Source: Heliomarina sp018223035 (lineage in GTDB: Bacteria; Pseudomonadota; Alphaproteobacteria; Rhodobacterales; Rhodobacteraceae). From it: 64,000 bases of DNA. The notes beneath the pieces are model-generated. The model worked only from the letters and a program-made list of their open reading frames with translations, was not told the origin of the DNA and did not search any database. The stretch spans positions 62,001 to 126,000 of the forward strand of contig JAAEZD010000001.1 of assembly GCA_018223035.1 (NCBI GenBank), written 5' to 3'. Made by a program: the position numbers and the translations under genes. Positions 8,797-16,976 of this stretch are shown here, in pieces. Every line of letters begins with the position of its first letter. Position 1 is the first letter of the stretch.

Positions 8797-9236
8797 TTCC
8801 AGCGGTTCAACGCGGTTTCGTCATCTTCGCGGGCCGCGACCCATTCGGCCCCGTCGCGCGTGATTTCCTTCTTCCAGAAAGGCGCACGGGTTTTCAGGTA
8901 ATCCATCAGGAATTGCGCCGCCTCAAATGCATCTCCGCGATGCGGCGCGGCGGTGGCAACCATCATAATCTGTTCGCCCACGGCAAGCCGTCCGTGACGA
9001 TGAATGACCAGCGCATCAGCCAGCGACCAGCGTTCTATCGCTTCCTCGGCAATGGCGGTCAGGGCGGATTGGGTCATGCCGGGGTAATGCTCGATCTCCA
9101 TCGCCTCAAGCCCGCCGGACACATCGCGGACGATTCCGGTAAAGGTGACCACCGCGCCTGCCCCGTCTAGATCGCGGGCAAAGGCCTCCGCCTCGGACGC
9201 AAAATCAAAGCTGTCGGACTGGATCGCCACCCGCAC
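8793..9236 (-). CDS. moaE: Molybdopterin synthase catalytic subunit MoaE
   Basis: Large subunit of molybdopterin synthase, which inserts two sulfurs from MoaD thiocarboxylate into cyclic pyranopterin monophosphate. The 147-residue length is normal. Conserved features are GAVVTFTGIVRD, the MEIEHYPGM segment, the IHRHGRLAVGE core and the C-terminal lysine-containing KTRAPFWKKE, which supplies active-site lysines. It starts with GTG at 9236, five bases after the moaD stop, and overlaps the following EamA gene by four bases. Confidence 0.95.
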   Translation of the reverse strand: MRVAIQSDSFDFASEAEAFARDLDGAGAVVTFTGIVRDVSGGLEAMEIEHYPGMTQSALTAIAEEAIERWSLADALVIHRHGRLAVGEQIMMVATAAPHRGDAFEAAQFLMDYLKTRAPFWKKEITRDGAEWVAAREDDETALNRWK

Positions 9237-9240
9237 GGGA

Positions 9241-9486
9241 TCAGCCCCCGGTCATAGGCGGGAAAAAGGCGACCTCGCGCACGCCGGCCAGCGGCGCGTC
9301 GAAATCCGAAAGTTCCTGATCCACAGCCACCCTTAGAGCGCTCAGATCAGCGAAAGCGGCCTCATAACGGGGTTCACGCGCCCGCAGTTCATCGACCAGT
9401 TCCGTAACGGTCGCTGCGTTGGTCTCGATCTTGTCCTTCGGCGCGCCGATCCGCTCACGGACCCATGCGAAGTAAAGTACATCCAT
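9241..9486 (-). CDS. moaD: Molybdopterin synthase sulfur-carrier subunit MoaD
   Basis: 81-residue ubiquitin-like sulfur carrier. It ends in Gly-Gly (PPMTGG), the required C-terminal site for adenylation and thiocarboxylation. The start is the ATG at 9486 (MDVLYFAWVRERIG), which overlaps the pgsA stop as TGATG; longer in-frame readings upstream lie inside pgsA. It is directly followed by moaE, its partner in molybdopterin synthase. The order pgsA-moaD-moaE is familiar to me from other Alphaproteobacteria. Confidence 0.94.
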   Translation of the reverse strand: MDVLYFAWVRERIGAPKDKIETNAATVTELVDELRAREPRYEAAFADLSALRVAVDQELSDFDAPLAGVREVAFFPPMTGG

Positions 9487-10151
9487 CAATTCACCTCCCG
9501 CAGAAATGGCAATGCCTTGCGCAGGTAGTCGAACCCGGTGATGAGCGTCAGCCCGGCCGCGACCCACAAGAGCCAAAGACCGATGCGGCCCGCCCAGACT
9601 TCGCCAGCCGATTTCCAAAGCAACCCGTTCGTGTCACGAACATCGCCCGCGAAGACCCCGTTGATGGTTTCCTGCTCCATACCGGTCAGGGAAATCACCA
9701 GGAAATGCTCGAAAATCCCCTGAGAGAACAGCACCGCGATGGCGATCATCTGCGCGGTCGTTTTCCATTTGGCAAGCGCGGTCACTTTCAGCGTGCCCGC
9801 CGTATCCCCAAGAAACTCACGCAAGCCCGATACGAACACTTCGCGGAACAGGATGACCGTTGCAGGCAGCACAAGCCAGGGCGACATCGAGGAATACCCG
9901 ACGATGACCATCAGCGCGATGACCACCATCGCCTTGTCGGCAATCGGGTCCAGCATCGCGCCCAGTTTCGTCACCTGTTTCCTGCTTCGCGCCAGATAGC
10001 CGTCAAACCAGTCCGTGACGGCCGCACTGATGAACAGGATAAGCGCGATCCAGTCCGCATAGGGGCGTTCGAAATAAAGGAACATGACGGCAAGGCAGGG
10101 TGCCGCCAAAAGACGTAGCGTGGTCAGGATATTAGGCAGCGTCCATTTCAT
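9486..10151 (-). CDS. pgsA: CDP-diacylglycerol-glycerol-3-phosphate 3-phosphatidyltransferase PgsA
   Basis: Membrane CDP-alcohol phosphatidyltransferase that makes phosphatidylglycerol phosphate, the committed step toward phosphatidylglycerol and cardiolipin. The 221-residue protein carries the family motif D-x2-DG-x2-AR-x8-G-x3-D-x3-D, seen here as DWFDGYLARSRKQ and then KLGAMLDPIADK. The N-terminal PNILTTLRLLAAP is also typical. I chose the ATG at 10151, which has AGGTG about 8 bases upstream, over a GTG at 10160. It lies about 50 bp after uvrC on the same strand and is translationally coupled to moaD. Confidence 0.95.
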   Translation of the reverse strand: MKWTLPNILTTLRLLAAPCLAVMFLYFERPYADWIALILFISAAVTDWFDGYLARSRKQVTKLGAMLDPIADKAMVVIALMVIVGYSSMSPWLVLPATVILFREVFVSGLREFLGDTAGTLKVTALAKWKTTAQMIAIAVLFSQGIFEHFLVISLTGMEQETINGVFAGDVRDTNGLLWKSAGEVWAGRIGLWLLWVAAGLTLITGFDYLRKALPFLREVN

Positions 10152-10199
10152 ATGTTTCACCTACAGGGAAGGCACGGCATTGAAAAGCACTACCCTGCC

Positions 10200-12077
10200 T
10201 CAACCGCGATCGTGAAAGAAATCATAGATCGTTTCCGCAAGCGTGTCGGAAATTCCATCGACTGCCTTGAGATCGGCAAGATTTGCGCGGGATACCGCCT
10301 TGGCCGATCCGAAATGCGCCAGCAGCGCCCGTTTGCGCGTGGCCCCGACACCGGGCACATCGTCCAGCGGCGTCGCGCCGATAGCCTTGGCGCGCTTGGC
10401 GCGATGGGTGCCGATGGCAAAGCGGTGCGCCTCGTCCCGCATGCGCTGCACGAAATACAGCACCGGGTCATTGCGGCGCAGCGCAAAGGGGCGCTGGCCG
10501 ATCCGGTGGAATTCTTCCTTGCCCTGATCGCGGTCGATCCCCTTGGCGACGCCGACCATCGGAATATCCTCGACGCCGTGCTCACGCATGATCTCGGCCA
10601 CGGCACTGACCTGCCCCGCGCCACCGTCGATAAGCAGTAGATCGGGCCACATGCCCTTGTCACGGTCCGGGTCTTCCTTGATCAGGCGCGAGAAACGCCG
10701 GTTCAGCACCTCTTTCATCATGCCAAAGTCGTCCCCCGGCGTCAGGTCATCCCCGCGGATGTTGAACTTGCGATAGCTGTTCTTCATGAACCCTTCAGGC
10801 CCGGCGACGATCATCGCCCCGACGGCATTGGTGCCCTGAATGTGGCTGTTGTCATAAACCTCGATGCGCTGCAACGGCCCTTCGAGCCCAAAGGCCTCGG
10901 CCAGACCGCTCAGCAATTTGCCCTGTGTCGCGCTTTCCGCCATCCGGCGGGCAAGCGATTCCCGCGCGTTGCGCAGCGCACCCGAGACCAGTTCGGACTT
11001 TTCGCCACGCTGCGGCAAGAGGATCTCGACCTTGCGACCGGCCTTGTCACTCAGGGCCTGCACCATCAGGTCTTCGTTCTCGATTCCATCGGACAGGATC
11101 AACTGACGGGGCGGTTCCTTGTTGTCGTAAAACTGACCAAGAAACGCCTCCATGACTTCGGCCGGGGCGACATCCGGACCGACTCGCGGGTAAAAGTCCT
11201 TGTTGCCCCAGTTCTGGTTGGCACGGATAAAGAAGACCTGGACGCAGGCCTGCCCGCCTTCCATGTGCAGCGCGATCACGTCTGCCTCGGTCACGCCCCT
11301 CGGATTGATCCCCTGGCTCGTCTGTACCTGCGTCAGGGCCCGAATACGATCACGCAACCCGGCAGCGCGTTCGAACTCCATCGCCTCCGATGCCGCGGCC
11401 ATCTGGCTGGCAAGGTCCTCCTGCACGCGAGTCGAACGGCCACTCAGGAATTTTTCGGCGTCCGCGACCGAGGCCGCATAATCCTCCGCCGAGATGTAAT
11501 CGACGCAGGGCGCAGAGCAGCGTTTGATCTGGTACAGCAAGCAGGGGCGCGTGCGGGAGTCGAACATGGAATCCGAGCAATTACGCAGCAGGAACGCCTT
11601 TTGCAGCTGGTTCAGCGTCCGGTTCACCGCCCCAGCGCTGGCAAAGGGGCCAAAATAGGCCCCCTTCTCCTTCTTGGCGCCGCGGTGCTTCTTGATCTGG
11701 GGATAGGGATGATCCTTGGCGACAAGGATATTCGGGAAACTTTTGTCGTCGCGCAGCAACACGTTGTACTTGGGCTTGAGCTGTTTGATCAGGTTCTGCT
11801 CAAGCAGCAGCGCTTCGGTTTCCGTCCGCGTCGTCAGGAACATCATCGCAGCCGTGTCGCGGATCATCCGCTCGATCCGCGGCGAATGCCCGCCGGGGCG
11901 CGCATAGTTCGACACCCGCGCCCGCAGGTTCCGCGCCTTACCGACGTAGAGAACCCGCGCCTGCGAATCCAGCATCCGGTAGACGCCGGGAGAAGAATCG
12001 ATTGTCTTCAGATAGCCCTGAATGCAGGCATAACCGGTCACATCGTCTCGCGTATCGGGATCGGGCATTTCATTCAT
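10200..12077 (-). CDS. uvrC: Excinuclease ABC subunit C
   Basis: Dual-incision nuclease of nucleotide excision repair. The 625 residues hold all expected parts: an N-terminal GIY-YIG nuclease domain (SSPGVYRMLD, LYVGKARNLRARVSNY), a cysteine-containing linker (CSAPCVDYIS), a UvrB-binding UVR segment around residues 210-245, the RNase H-like second nuclease domain (EVYDNSHIQGTNAVGAM, LLIDGGAGQ), and a C-terminal helix-hairpin-helix pair (DVPGVGATRKRALLAHFG). ATG at 12077 has GGAG very close; ATG at 12068 has better spacing and would remove three residues. An 11-bp perfect hairpin lies in its leader. Confidence 0.96.
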   Translation of the reverse strand: MNEMPDPDTRDDVTGYACIQGYLKTIDSSPGVYRMLDSQARVLYVGKARNLRARVSNYARPGGHSPRIERMIRDTAAMMFLTTRTETEALLLEQNLIKQLKPKYNVLLRDDKSFPNILVAKDHPYPQIKKHRGAKKEKGAYFGPFASAGAVNRTLNQLQKAFLLRNCSDSMFDSRTRPCLLYQIKRCSAPCVDYISAEDYAASVADAEKFLSGRSTRVQEDLASQMAAASEAMEFERAAGLRDRIRALTQVQTSQGINPRGVTEADVIALHMEGGQACVQVFFIRANQNWGNKDFYPRVGPDVAPAEVMEAFLGQFYDNKEPPRQLILSDGIENEDLMVQALSDKAGRKVEILLPQRGEKSELVSGALRNARESLARRMAESATQGKLLSGLAEAFGLEGPLQRIEVYDNSHIQGTNAVGAMIVAGPEGFMKNSYRKFNIRGDDLTPGDDFGMMKEVLNRRFSRLIKEDPDRDKGMWPDLLLIDGGAGQVSAVAEIMREHGVEDIPMVGVAKGIDRDQGKEEFHRIGQRPFALRRNDPVLYFVQRMRDEAHRFAIGTHRAKRAKAIGATPLDDVPGVGATRKRALLAHFGSAKAVSRANLADLKAVDGISDTLAETIYDFFHDRG

Positions 12078-12093
12078 GCTCCACAGATATGAT

Positions 12094-12128
12094 TCCCGCG
12101 CGCTGGCTGCAATCTTGAGCGCGCGGGA
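12094..12128. promoter_or_regulatory. Perfect 11-bp inverted repeat in the uvrC leader
   Basis: TCCCGCGCGCT at 12094-12104 and its exact reverse complement at 12118-12128 flank a 13-base loop. It sits 17-51 bases upstream of the uvrC start codon. It has no adjacent T-run in either direction, so it is not a normal terminator. It could be an mRNA 5' structure that modulates uvrC translation, or an operator. Function is unknown; the symmetry itself is certain. Confidence 0.5.
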
Positions 12129-12142
12129 TCAACCCGAAACAA

Positions 12143-12163
12143 ATCCACGGTTTCTGTGGATAA
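12143..12163. other. Consensus DnaA box with a facing half-match
   Basis: On the minus strand the sequence TTATCCACA (12163-12155) is a perfect DnaA-box consensus. A facing ATCCAC core at 12143-12148 gives an inverted pair separated by 7 bases. The surrounding non-coding spacer between uvrC and the SDR gene (12078-12366, about 290 bases) is clearly AT-rich compared with the rest of the window, especially 12180-12365, but I see no further DnaA-box cluster and no replication gene nearby. It is more likely a DnaA-responsive uvrC promoter or chance than an origin. Confidence 0.35.
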
Positions 12164-12366
12164 CTACGATGATAACTTTGGGGCATACGGAAATTTTCAT
12201 TAGTTTCGGGCGGGTTCGCTGATTTGCCCAATATTTGTGCGCGGCGACAATTTACTGATTTTAGGGCATTCTTTTTCTGCTAGCGCCCAAAACGATGATA
12301 TCAAACGATAAATTTTTACACTTTTGTAACGACTTGGCTCTGCGTGCAAAACTTTTTGCGAATTTG

Positions 12367-13146
12367 CTATTCAGGGCCCTGCACATCCGGCGTCTGCCAG
12401 GCCAGATGCTGCCCGCCATCGACGCAAAGCATCTGTCCGGTAACCCCCGGCGCGTCCAGAAAGTAGCCAAGCGCTGCGGTGATATCCTCGGGATTCGAAC
12501 CGCGTTTCAGCACTGTACGCGATCTTTGCTCCGCGAATCCTTCCGCGCTTTGCCGTTCGCCCTGAAGGGTCGGGCCGGGACCGATTCCATTGACCCGGAT
12601 CGCCGGGGCAAGCGCTCGCGCCGTGGTCTGTGTCAGCGTCCAGAGGGCAGATTTCGCGAGGGTGTAGCTCATGAAATCCGGCGTGAGCTTTCGCACCCGC
12701 TGGTCGATCATGTTCACGATCAGCCCCCCTGCAACCGGTTCGCCAGCGGCGTCCGTTTCGGGTTGCAGGCCTTGCGCGGCCATCGCCTGGGTCAGAACGA
12801 AAGGCGCCCGCAGGTTGCTGTCAAAATGACGGTCCCAACTCTCGCGACTGGCCGAGGCAACATCATCCTGTTCGAAAATGGAGGCGTTATTGACGAGACA
12901 GGTGACGGTGCCGCCCAGCCCTTCGACAGCTTGGGGGAACAATTGCGCGACTGAGTCTTCGTTCAGAAAGTCTGCCTGCAGCGCGACGGCGTTGCGCCCC
13001 ATCGCGTCGATCTCGGCAACAACCTCCTGCGCCCCTTCCCGCGAACCCGCGTAGTGAACCGCTACGTCAAAACCCCGACCGGCGAGATAAAGCGCCATCT
13101 CGCGTCCCAGTCGTTTTCCGCCACCGGTGACCAGCGCCCGTTTCAT
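12367..13146 (-). CDS. SDR-family reductase of the pteridine reductase/FolM type
   Basis: 259-residue short-chain dehydrogenase/reductase. The cofactor motif is TGGGKRLG (residues 7-14), close to the TGxxKRLG form of pteridine reductases, followed by AVHYAGS, the NADPH-preferring stretch. The active site has Asp-x12-Tyr-x3-Lys (D in NMIDQR, then SYTLAK) where ordinary SDRs have Ser; this Asp-Tyr-Lys arrangement and spacing match PTR1 and FolM. A likely reaction is NADPH-dependent reduction of dihydrofolate, dihydromonapterin or another pteridine. It is 14 bp downstream of the CaCA exchanger gene, at the end of a minus-strand run. Substrate is inferred from the active-site pattern only. Confidence 0.8.
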   Translation of the reverse strand: MKRALVTGGGKRLGREMALYLAGRGFDVAVHYAGSREGAQEVVAEIDAMGRNAVALQADFLNEDSVAQLFPQAVEGLGGTVTCLVNNASIFEQDDVASASRESWDRHFDSNLRAPFVLTQAMAAQGLQPETDAAGEPVAGGLIVNMIDQRVRKLTPDFMSYTLAKSALWTLTQTTARALAPAIRVNGIGPGPTLQGERQSAEGFAEQRSRTVLKRGSNPEDITAALGYFLDAPGVTGQMLCVDGGQHLAWQTPDVQGPE

Positions 13147-13160
13147 GCCGTGACTCCGTA

Positions 13161-14105
13161 TCAGGTAAGGACGATGACAAGATAGACCGCGTAAAGGCCG
13201 GTCAATACGACGCCCCAGCGCCGGGTGAGATCACGCCCGAAAAAGACAAAGGGGATCAGCACCAGCGAGGCACCGAGCATAACCCAAAGATCGAAATACA
13301 GGAACTCCGGGTCGACCGGGATGCGTCCGAAGAATGTCGCGATGCCGATGATGGCCAGCAGGTTGAAGACGTTCGACCCGATGACATTGCCCAGCGCCAC
13401 ATCGGCCTGCCGCCGCAGGGCGGCCATGACCGTCGTTGCCAGCTCTGGCAAGGACGTCCCGATCGCCACCAGTGTCAGACCGATCGCGGTCTCGCTCACG
13501 CCATAGGCACGCGCTATCACGCTGGCGTTTTCGACAAGCAGATTGGCACCCAGCGGCAGGCCAATCAGGCCCAGCGCTAGGTAAAGACAGATCCGCCAGT
13601 ACGGCATGTTCGGATCTGCCTCTTCCGGAAGATCATCTTCGTCGTCCTTACAGGCCCGACGGTGGGCCCTTGCATCGCGAAACTGATCGAAAAGCACCAG
13701 CGCTATCCCGGCCAGCAGGATCAGACCGGACCAGACCGTGAAGGTGCCAAAGAACGCCAGCCCGATGAAAAGGACAGTCCCCATGAGCATGAAGACATAG
13801 GTCTTGCGCGTGTCGCATTCGCTGGTGTGCATCCGCGCCAGAATCGCCGGGATGCCAAGCACCATCAAAACGTTCGCCGTATTCGACCCGACCACATTGC
13901 CCAACGCGATGCCCGGCAGGTTGTCCCGGATCGCACTGATCGAGATGAGAAGTTCCGGCGCGGAGGTGCCGAAGGCGACGATTGTCAGGCTGACGATCAG
14001 AGCCGGGATACCCAGCCGCAACGACAGGTTCACCGCACCGCGCACAAGCGCATCGCCAGCCAGAAGCAGGATGACCAGCCCCAGCGCCGTCAGGATCCAA
14101 GGCAT
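13161..14105 (-). CDS. Calcium/sodium antiporter, CaCA family (YrbG-like)
   Basis: 314-residue inner-membrane cation exchanger with about ten helices and the two inverted alpha repeats, marked by GTSAPELLISI and GTSLPELATTV. A central charged loop (around CKDDEDDLPEEADP) separates the halves and could bind cations. It probably exchanges Ca2+ for Na+ or H+. The ATG at 14105 follows the stop of the small zinc-ribbon gene by two bases; a TTG two codons earlier overlaps that stop and is less likely. A paralogue lies at 52901-53875. Confidence 0.88.
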   Translation of the reverse strand: MPWILTALGLVILLLAGDALVRGAVNLSLRLGIPALIVSLTIVAFGTSAPELLISISAIRDNLPGIALGNVVGSNTANVLMVLGIPAILARMHTSECDTRKTYVFMLMGTVLFIGLAFFGTFTVWSGLILLAGIALVLFDQFRDARAHRRACKDDEDDLPEEADPNMPYWRICLYLALGLIGLPLGANLLVENASVIARAYGVSETAIGLTLVAIGTSLPELATTVMAALRRQADVALGNVIGSNVFNLLAIIGIATFFGRIPVDPEFLYFDLWVMLGASLVLIPFVFFGRDLTRRWGVVLTGLYAVYLVIVLT

Positions 14106-14107
14106 GA

Positions 14108-14278
14108 TCAACGTTTCTTACTCCCTCCGCAGGCGCATGGCCCCTTGCCGATCCTGTAGCGCCCGCATGATGGGCATTTCGCGTCAGTCAGTCGTTTCGC
14201 GCCCGGAAGTCTCAACCGCCCGAACATCGCCAGCACGCCCATCGCGATAAGGAAAAGAAGTACAATCTTGAGGATCAC
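14108..14278 (-). CDS. Tiny membrane-anchored zinc-ribbon protein
   Basis: 56-residue protein starting with GTG at 14278, one base after the peptidase stop. One transmembrane helix (residues 2-19, ILKIVLLFLIAMGVLAMF) precedes a basic linker and a Cys4 cluster of the form CPSCG-x6-GPCACGG, a likely zinc ribbon. It lies between the S49 peptidase and the CaCA exchanger with near-zero spacing, so it is co-translated with them. I recall similar small proteins in Rhodobacterales, but no function is known to me. Confidence 0.7.
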   Translation of the reverse strand: MILKIVLLFLIAMGVLAMFGRLRLPGAKRLTDAKCPSCGRYRIGKGPCACGGSKKR

Positions 14279-14279
14279 G

Positions 14280-15077
14280 TCAAAGGCCAAAACGGGCAAA
14301 TTCCGCCCGCTCCTCAATGCTTCCAATGGCGTCCTGCGCCAGTGACGCGCCAAAGCGCGACAGGAAGGGCCGCTTCATCGCATAGCGGCGGAATTTGGTC
14401 TTTTCGCCAAACCGGGCCAACATCTTGGGTTTCAGATGTCCGATCCCGTCGATCAGGCCAAGTTCGGCGGCGCGCCGCGCCAGCCATATTTCCCCAGTGA
14501 AAAGATCATGCTTGGTATCAAGCTTCTCGCCCCGGCGCGATTTCACGTAGGAAATGAAATTGCCGTGCATGTCGTCCAACAGGGTCTTGAGACGCGCCAC
14601 GTCTTCGGGATTTTCAGGGCTGAAGGGGTCGAGCATGGATTTCGATTTGCCAGCCGTATAGACGCGTCGCTCAACCCCCTGCCGGGCAAGGAATACATGC
14701 GCGCCGAACCCGGACGAAATTACCCCGATGGATCCGAGCACAGAACAATCATCGCCATAGATTTCATCCGCCGCCGCGGCAAGCCAGTAGCCGCCAGACG
14801 CAGCAACATCCTCTACAAAGGCGAATACCGGAATGTCGTTTTCCTCGGACAGGCGGCGGATGCGCGCGCCGATCAGCGAGGATTGCACCGGCGATCCGCC
14901 GGGCGAATTGATTTCAAGAGCCACAGCGACGGGTTTGCCGCGCTTGAATGCTTTTTCAAGGATCGGGGCCAATGCCGCATCGGTCAGCGAGGCACGCCCC
15001 GCCATCCCGATAGTTCCGCTCATCCGCACGACCGATACAATCGGCGGTTTTTTGATAAAGGGCAGCCGTAACATCAT
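14280..15077 (-). CDS. S49-family signal peptide peptidase, short SppA/SohB type
   Basis: 265-residue serine peptidase of the SppA group. The nucleophile is in VAASGGYWLAAAAD, and the general-base lysine is likely in YTAGKSKSML, as in Ser-Lys dyad members. The NSPGG oxyanion-type segment and LGSIGVIS are also conserved. Unlike many SppA proteins there is no clear N-terminal membrane helix: the start region is LRLPFIKKPPIVSVVRM. The start is one of two adjacent ATGs (15077 or 15074); an upstream in-frame reading to 15155 is possible but poor. It heads a minus-strand run with the zinc-ribbon protein, CaCA exchanger and SDR. It may clear leader peptides or act in membrane quality control. Confidence 0.85.
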   Translation of the reverse strand: MMLRLPFIKKPPIVSVVRMSGTIGMAGRASLTDAALAPILEKAFKRGKPVAVALEINSPGGSPVQSSLIGARIRRLSEENDIPVFAFVEDVAASGGYWLAAAADEIYGDDCSVLGSIGVISSGFGAHVFLARQGVERRVYTAGKSKSMLDPFSPENPEDVARLKTLLDDMHGNFISYVKSRRGEKLDTKHDLFTGEIWLARRAAELGLIDGIGHLKPKMLARFGEKTKFRRYAMKRPFLSRFGASLAQDAIGSIEERAEFARFGL

Positions 15078-15183
15078 GAAGACGGATGTAGATTGGCGAC
15101 TGCCCCTAAACAAGGTGTGGGGCCAACTTGACTTGCGGGCAAGGCACGAATTCATGCCTCGCCAGCAAAAATACCACTCAGGA

Positions 15184-15945
15184 TCAGCTCCGGATGCGCC
15201 AGCCGGTACGGAAGATCAGCCAGATCACGCCAAGGCACAGCCCGGTAAACAAGGCGATCGCTAGCAGGCTTATGCCAATCGGCACATCCGCCATGTCGAA
15301 GAACGCCCAGCGGAACCCCGAGATCAAATAGAGTACCGGGTTGAAATGCGTGACGGTCTGCCAGACCGGCGGCAGCATCGACACGGAATAGAAAGACCCG
15401 CCCAGAAAGATCAGCGGCGTGACGATCAGCAACGGCACCAGTTGCAGTTGTTCGAAATTCTTCGCCCAGATCCCGATGATGAACCCGAAAAGCGCAAAGC
15501 TGAGACATGTCATCATCAGAAACGCCACCATCGCCAGCGGGTGTGCGATATTCAGATCCACGAAGAAATTCGCGGTAATCAGGATCACGACACCGATGAA
15601 CAACGCCTTGGTCGCTGCCGCCCCCACGTAGCCTAGCACGATCTCGAAAAAGCTGATCGGCGCTGACAGATGTTCATAGATCGTGCCGATGAACTTGGGG
15701 AAATAGATACCGAAGGCCGCGTTGGAAATCGACTGGGTGATGACCGACAGCATGATCAGCCCCGGCACGATGAAAGCGCCATAGCTGACTCCTTCGACCT
15801 GATCGATCCGGCTGCCGATGGCCGCACCGAACACCACAAAGTAGAGCGAGGTCGAGATCACCGGCGAGACAAAGCTTTGCATGATCGTCCGAAAGAAGCG
15901 CGACATCTCGAACCGGTAGATGGCGGCGATAGCGATCCAGTTCAT
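15184..15945 (-). CDS. ABC-2 type transporter permease
   Basis: 253-residue, six-helix permease of the ABC-2 family (YadH/NodJ-like). The N-terminus has an amphipathic start (AIYRFEMSRFFRTIMQSF), and the typical LGGSFYSVSMLPPVWQ segment lies between helices 5 and 6. It pairs with the ATPase encoded immediately upstream: the ATPase stop TAA overlaps this ATG. The complex probably exports a lipid, polysaccharide or drug; substrate is unknown. Confidence 0.9.
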   Translation of the reverse strand: MNWIAIAAIYRFEMSRFFRTIMQSFVSPVISTSLYFVVFGAAIGSRIDQVEGVSYGAFIVPGLIMLSVITQSISNAAFGIYFPKFIGTIYEHLSAPISFFEIVLGYVGAAATKALFIGVVILITANFFVDLNIAHPLAMVAFLMMTCLSFALFGFIIGIWAKNFEQLQLVPLLIVTPLIFLGGSFYSVSMLPPVWQTVTHFNPVLYLISGFRWAFFDMADVPIGISLLAIALFTGLCLGVIWLIFRTGWRIRS

Positions 15946-16871
15946 TACGCGTCCTCCTCGACCAGATTGACAAAGATATCCTCAAGGCTGCTCTGCCGCG
16001 TCTGAACATCGCGCAGCGTCAGCCCCGCGTCGGAAATGGCGTTCAACAGCTTGGTGATGCCGGTCCGTTCCGCGTGGGTATCGTAGGAATAGATCAGCGT
16101 CTCGCCCCCCTCCCCGATTTCAAGACCGAAATCCGCGAGACTGGCGGGAAGCGTTTCGATCGGCGCGGTCAGCTGCACCTCAAGCTGTTTGCGGCCCATC
16201 TGCCGCATCAGTTCGGCTTTCTCCTGCACGAGAAGAAGCTCTCCACGCGTGATGACACCGATACGGTCGGCGATGGCTTCGGCCTCTTCGATGTAATGCG
16301 TCGTCAGGATGATGGTCACGCCATCGGCCTTCATCTCGGCAACGATGTCCCACATGTCCTTGCGCAACGCCACGTCCACACCGGCGGTCGGCTCATCAAG
16401 GAACAGCACACGCGGCTCATGCGCCAGCGCCTTGGCGATCAGCACGCGGCGTTTCATGCCGCCCGACAGTTCCTTGATCTGGTTGTCGCGCTTATCCCAG
16501 AGCGAGAGCTTGCGCAGGATTTCCTCGACCAGCGCATCGTTGCGAGGTTTGCCGAAAAGTCCACGGCTCAGGCGCACGGTGTTGCGGACGGTCTCGAACT
16601 GCTCCACGACGACTTCCTGCGGCACCAGTCCGATCAACGATCGAGCCGCCCTGTAGTCACGCAGGATGTCATGCCCACCCACCGTCACCGACCCCGAAGA
16701 CGGGGTCACCAGCCCGCAGACCGCGGAAATAAGAGTCGTTTTCCCGGCACCGTTCGGTCCGAGAAGAGCAAGGATTTCCCCCTCTTCGATGTCGAGCGAA
16801 ACGCCTTTCAGCGCCTCGAACCCGCCATCATAAACTTTGCGCAGATTTTTTACGCTGAGAATTGCGGCCAT
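15945..16871 (-). CDS. ABC transporter ATP-binding protein (ABC-2 exporter)
   Basis: 308-residue ATPase of the CcmA/YadG class. Walker A is GPNGAGKTT (about residues 40-48), the signature is LSGGMKRR, Walker B is VLFLDEPTAGVD, and the switch His is in LTTHYIEEAE. A C-terminal domain of ~80 residues after the core is usual for exporters of this class. The ATG at 16871 has a strong AGGAGG ribosome binding site 7 bases upstream, so the longer in-frame reading can be dismissed. Translationally coupled to its permease. Confidence 0.93.
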   Translation of the reverse strand: MAAILSVKNLRKVYDGGFEALKGVSLDIEEGEILALLGPNGAGKTTLISAVCGLVTPSSGSVTVGGHDILRDYRAARSLIGLVPQEVVVEQFETVRNTVRLSRGLFGKPRNDALVEEILRKLSLWDKRDNQIKELSGGMKRRVLIAKALAHEPRVLFLDEPTAGVDVALRKDMWDIVAEMKADGVTIILTTHYIEEAEAIADRIGVITRGELLLVQEKAELMRQMGRKQLEVQLTAPIETLPASLADFGLEIGEGGETLIYSYDTHAERTGITKLLNAISDAGLTLRDVQTRQSSLEDIFVNLVEEDA

Positions 16872-16976
16872 CTCTGCCTCCTTTTTCAGCAGCGATCTAT
16901 GCCGATCCGGGTCAGAGGCCAATATATTTTGCCGCACAGGTACCTGTGCGGCTTGTTTTCAAAGCGATGGCGAAGC

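Noticed and set aside
12143..12365. Chromosomal replication origin
   Set aside because: Only one consensus DnaA box and a half-match; no box cluster and no dnaA, parAB, hemE or similar gene nearby.
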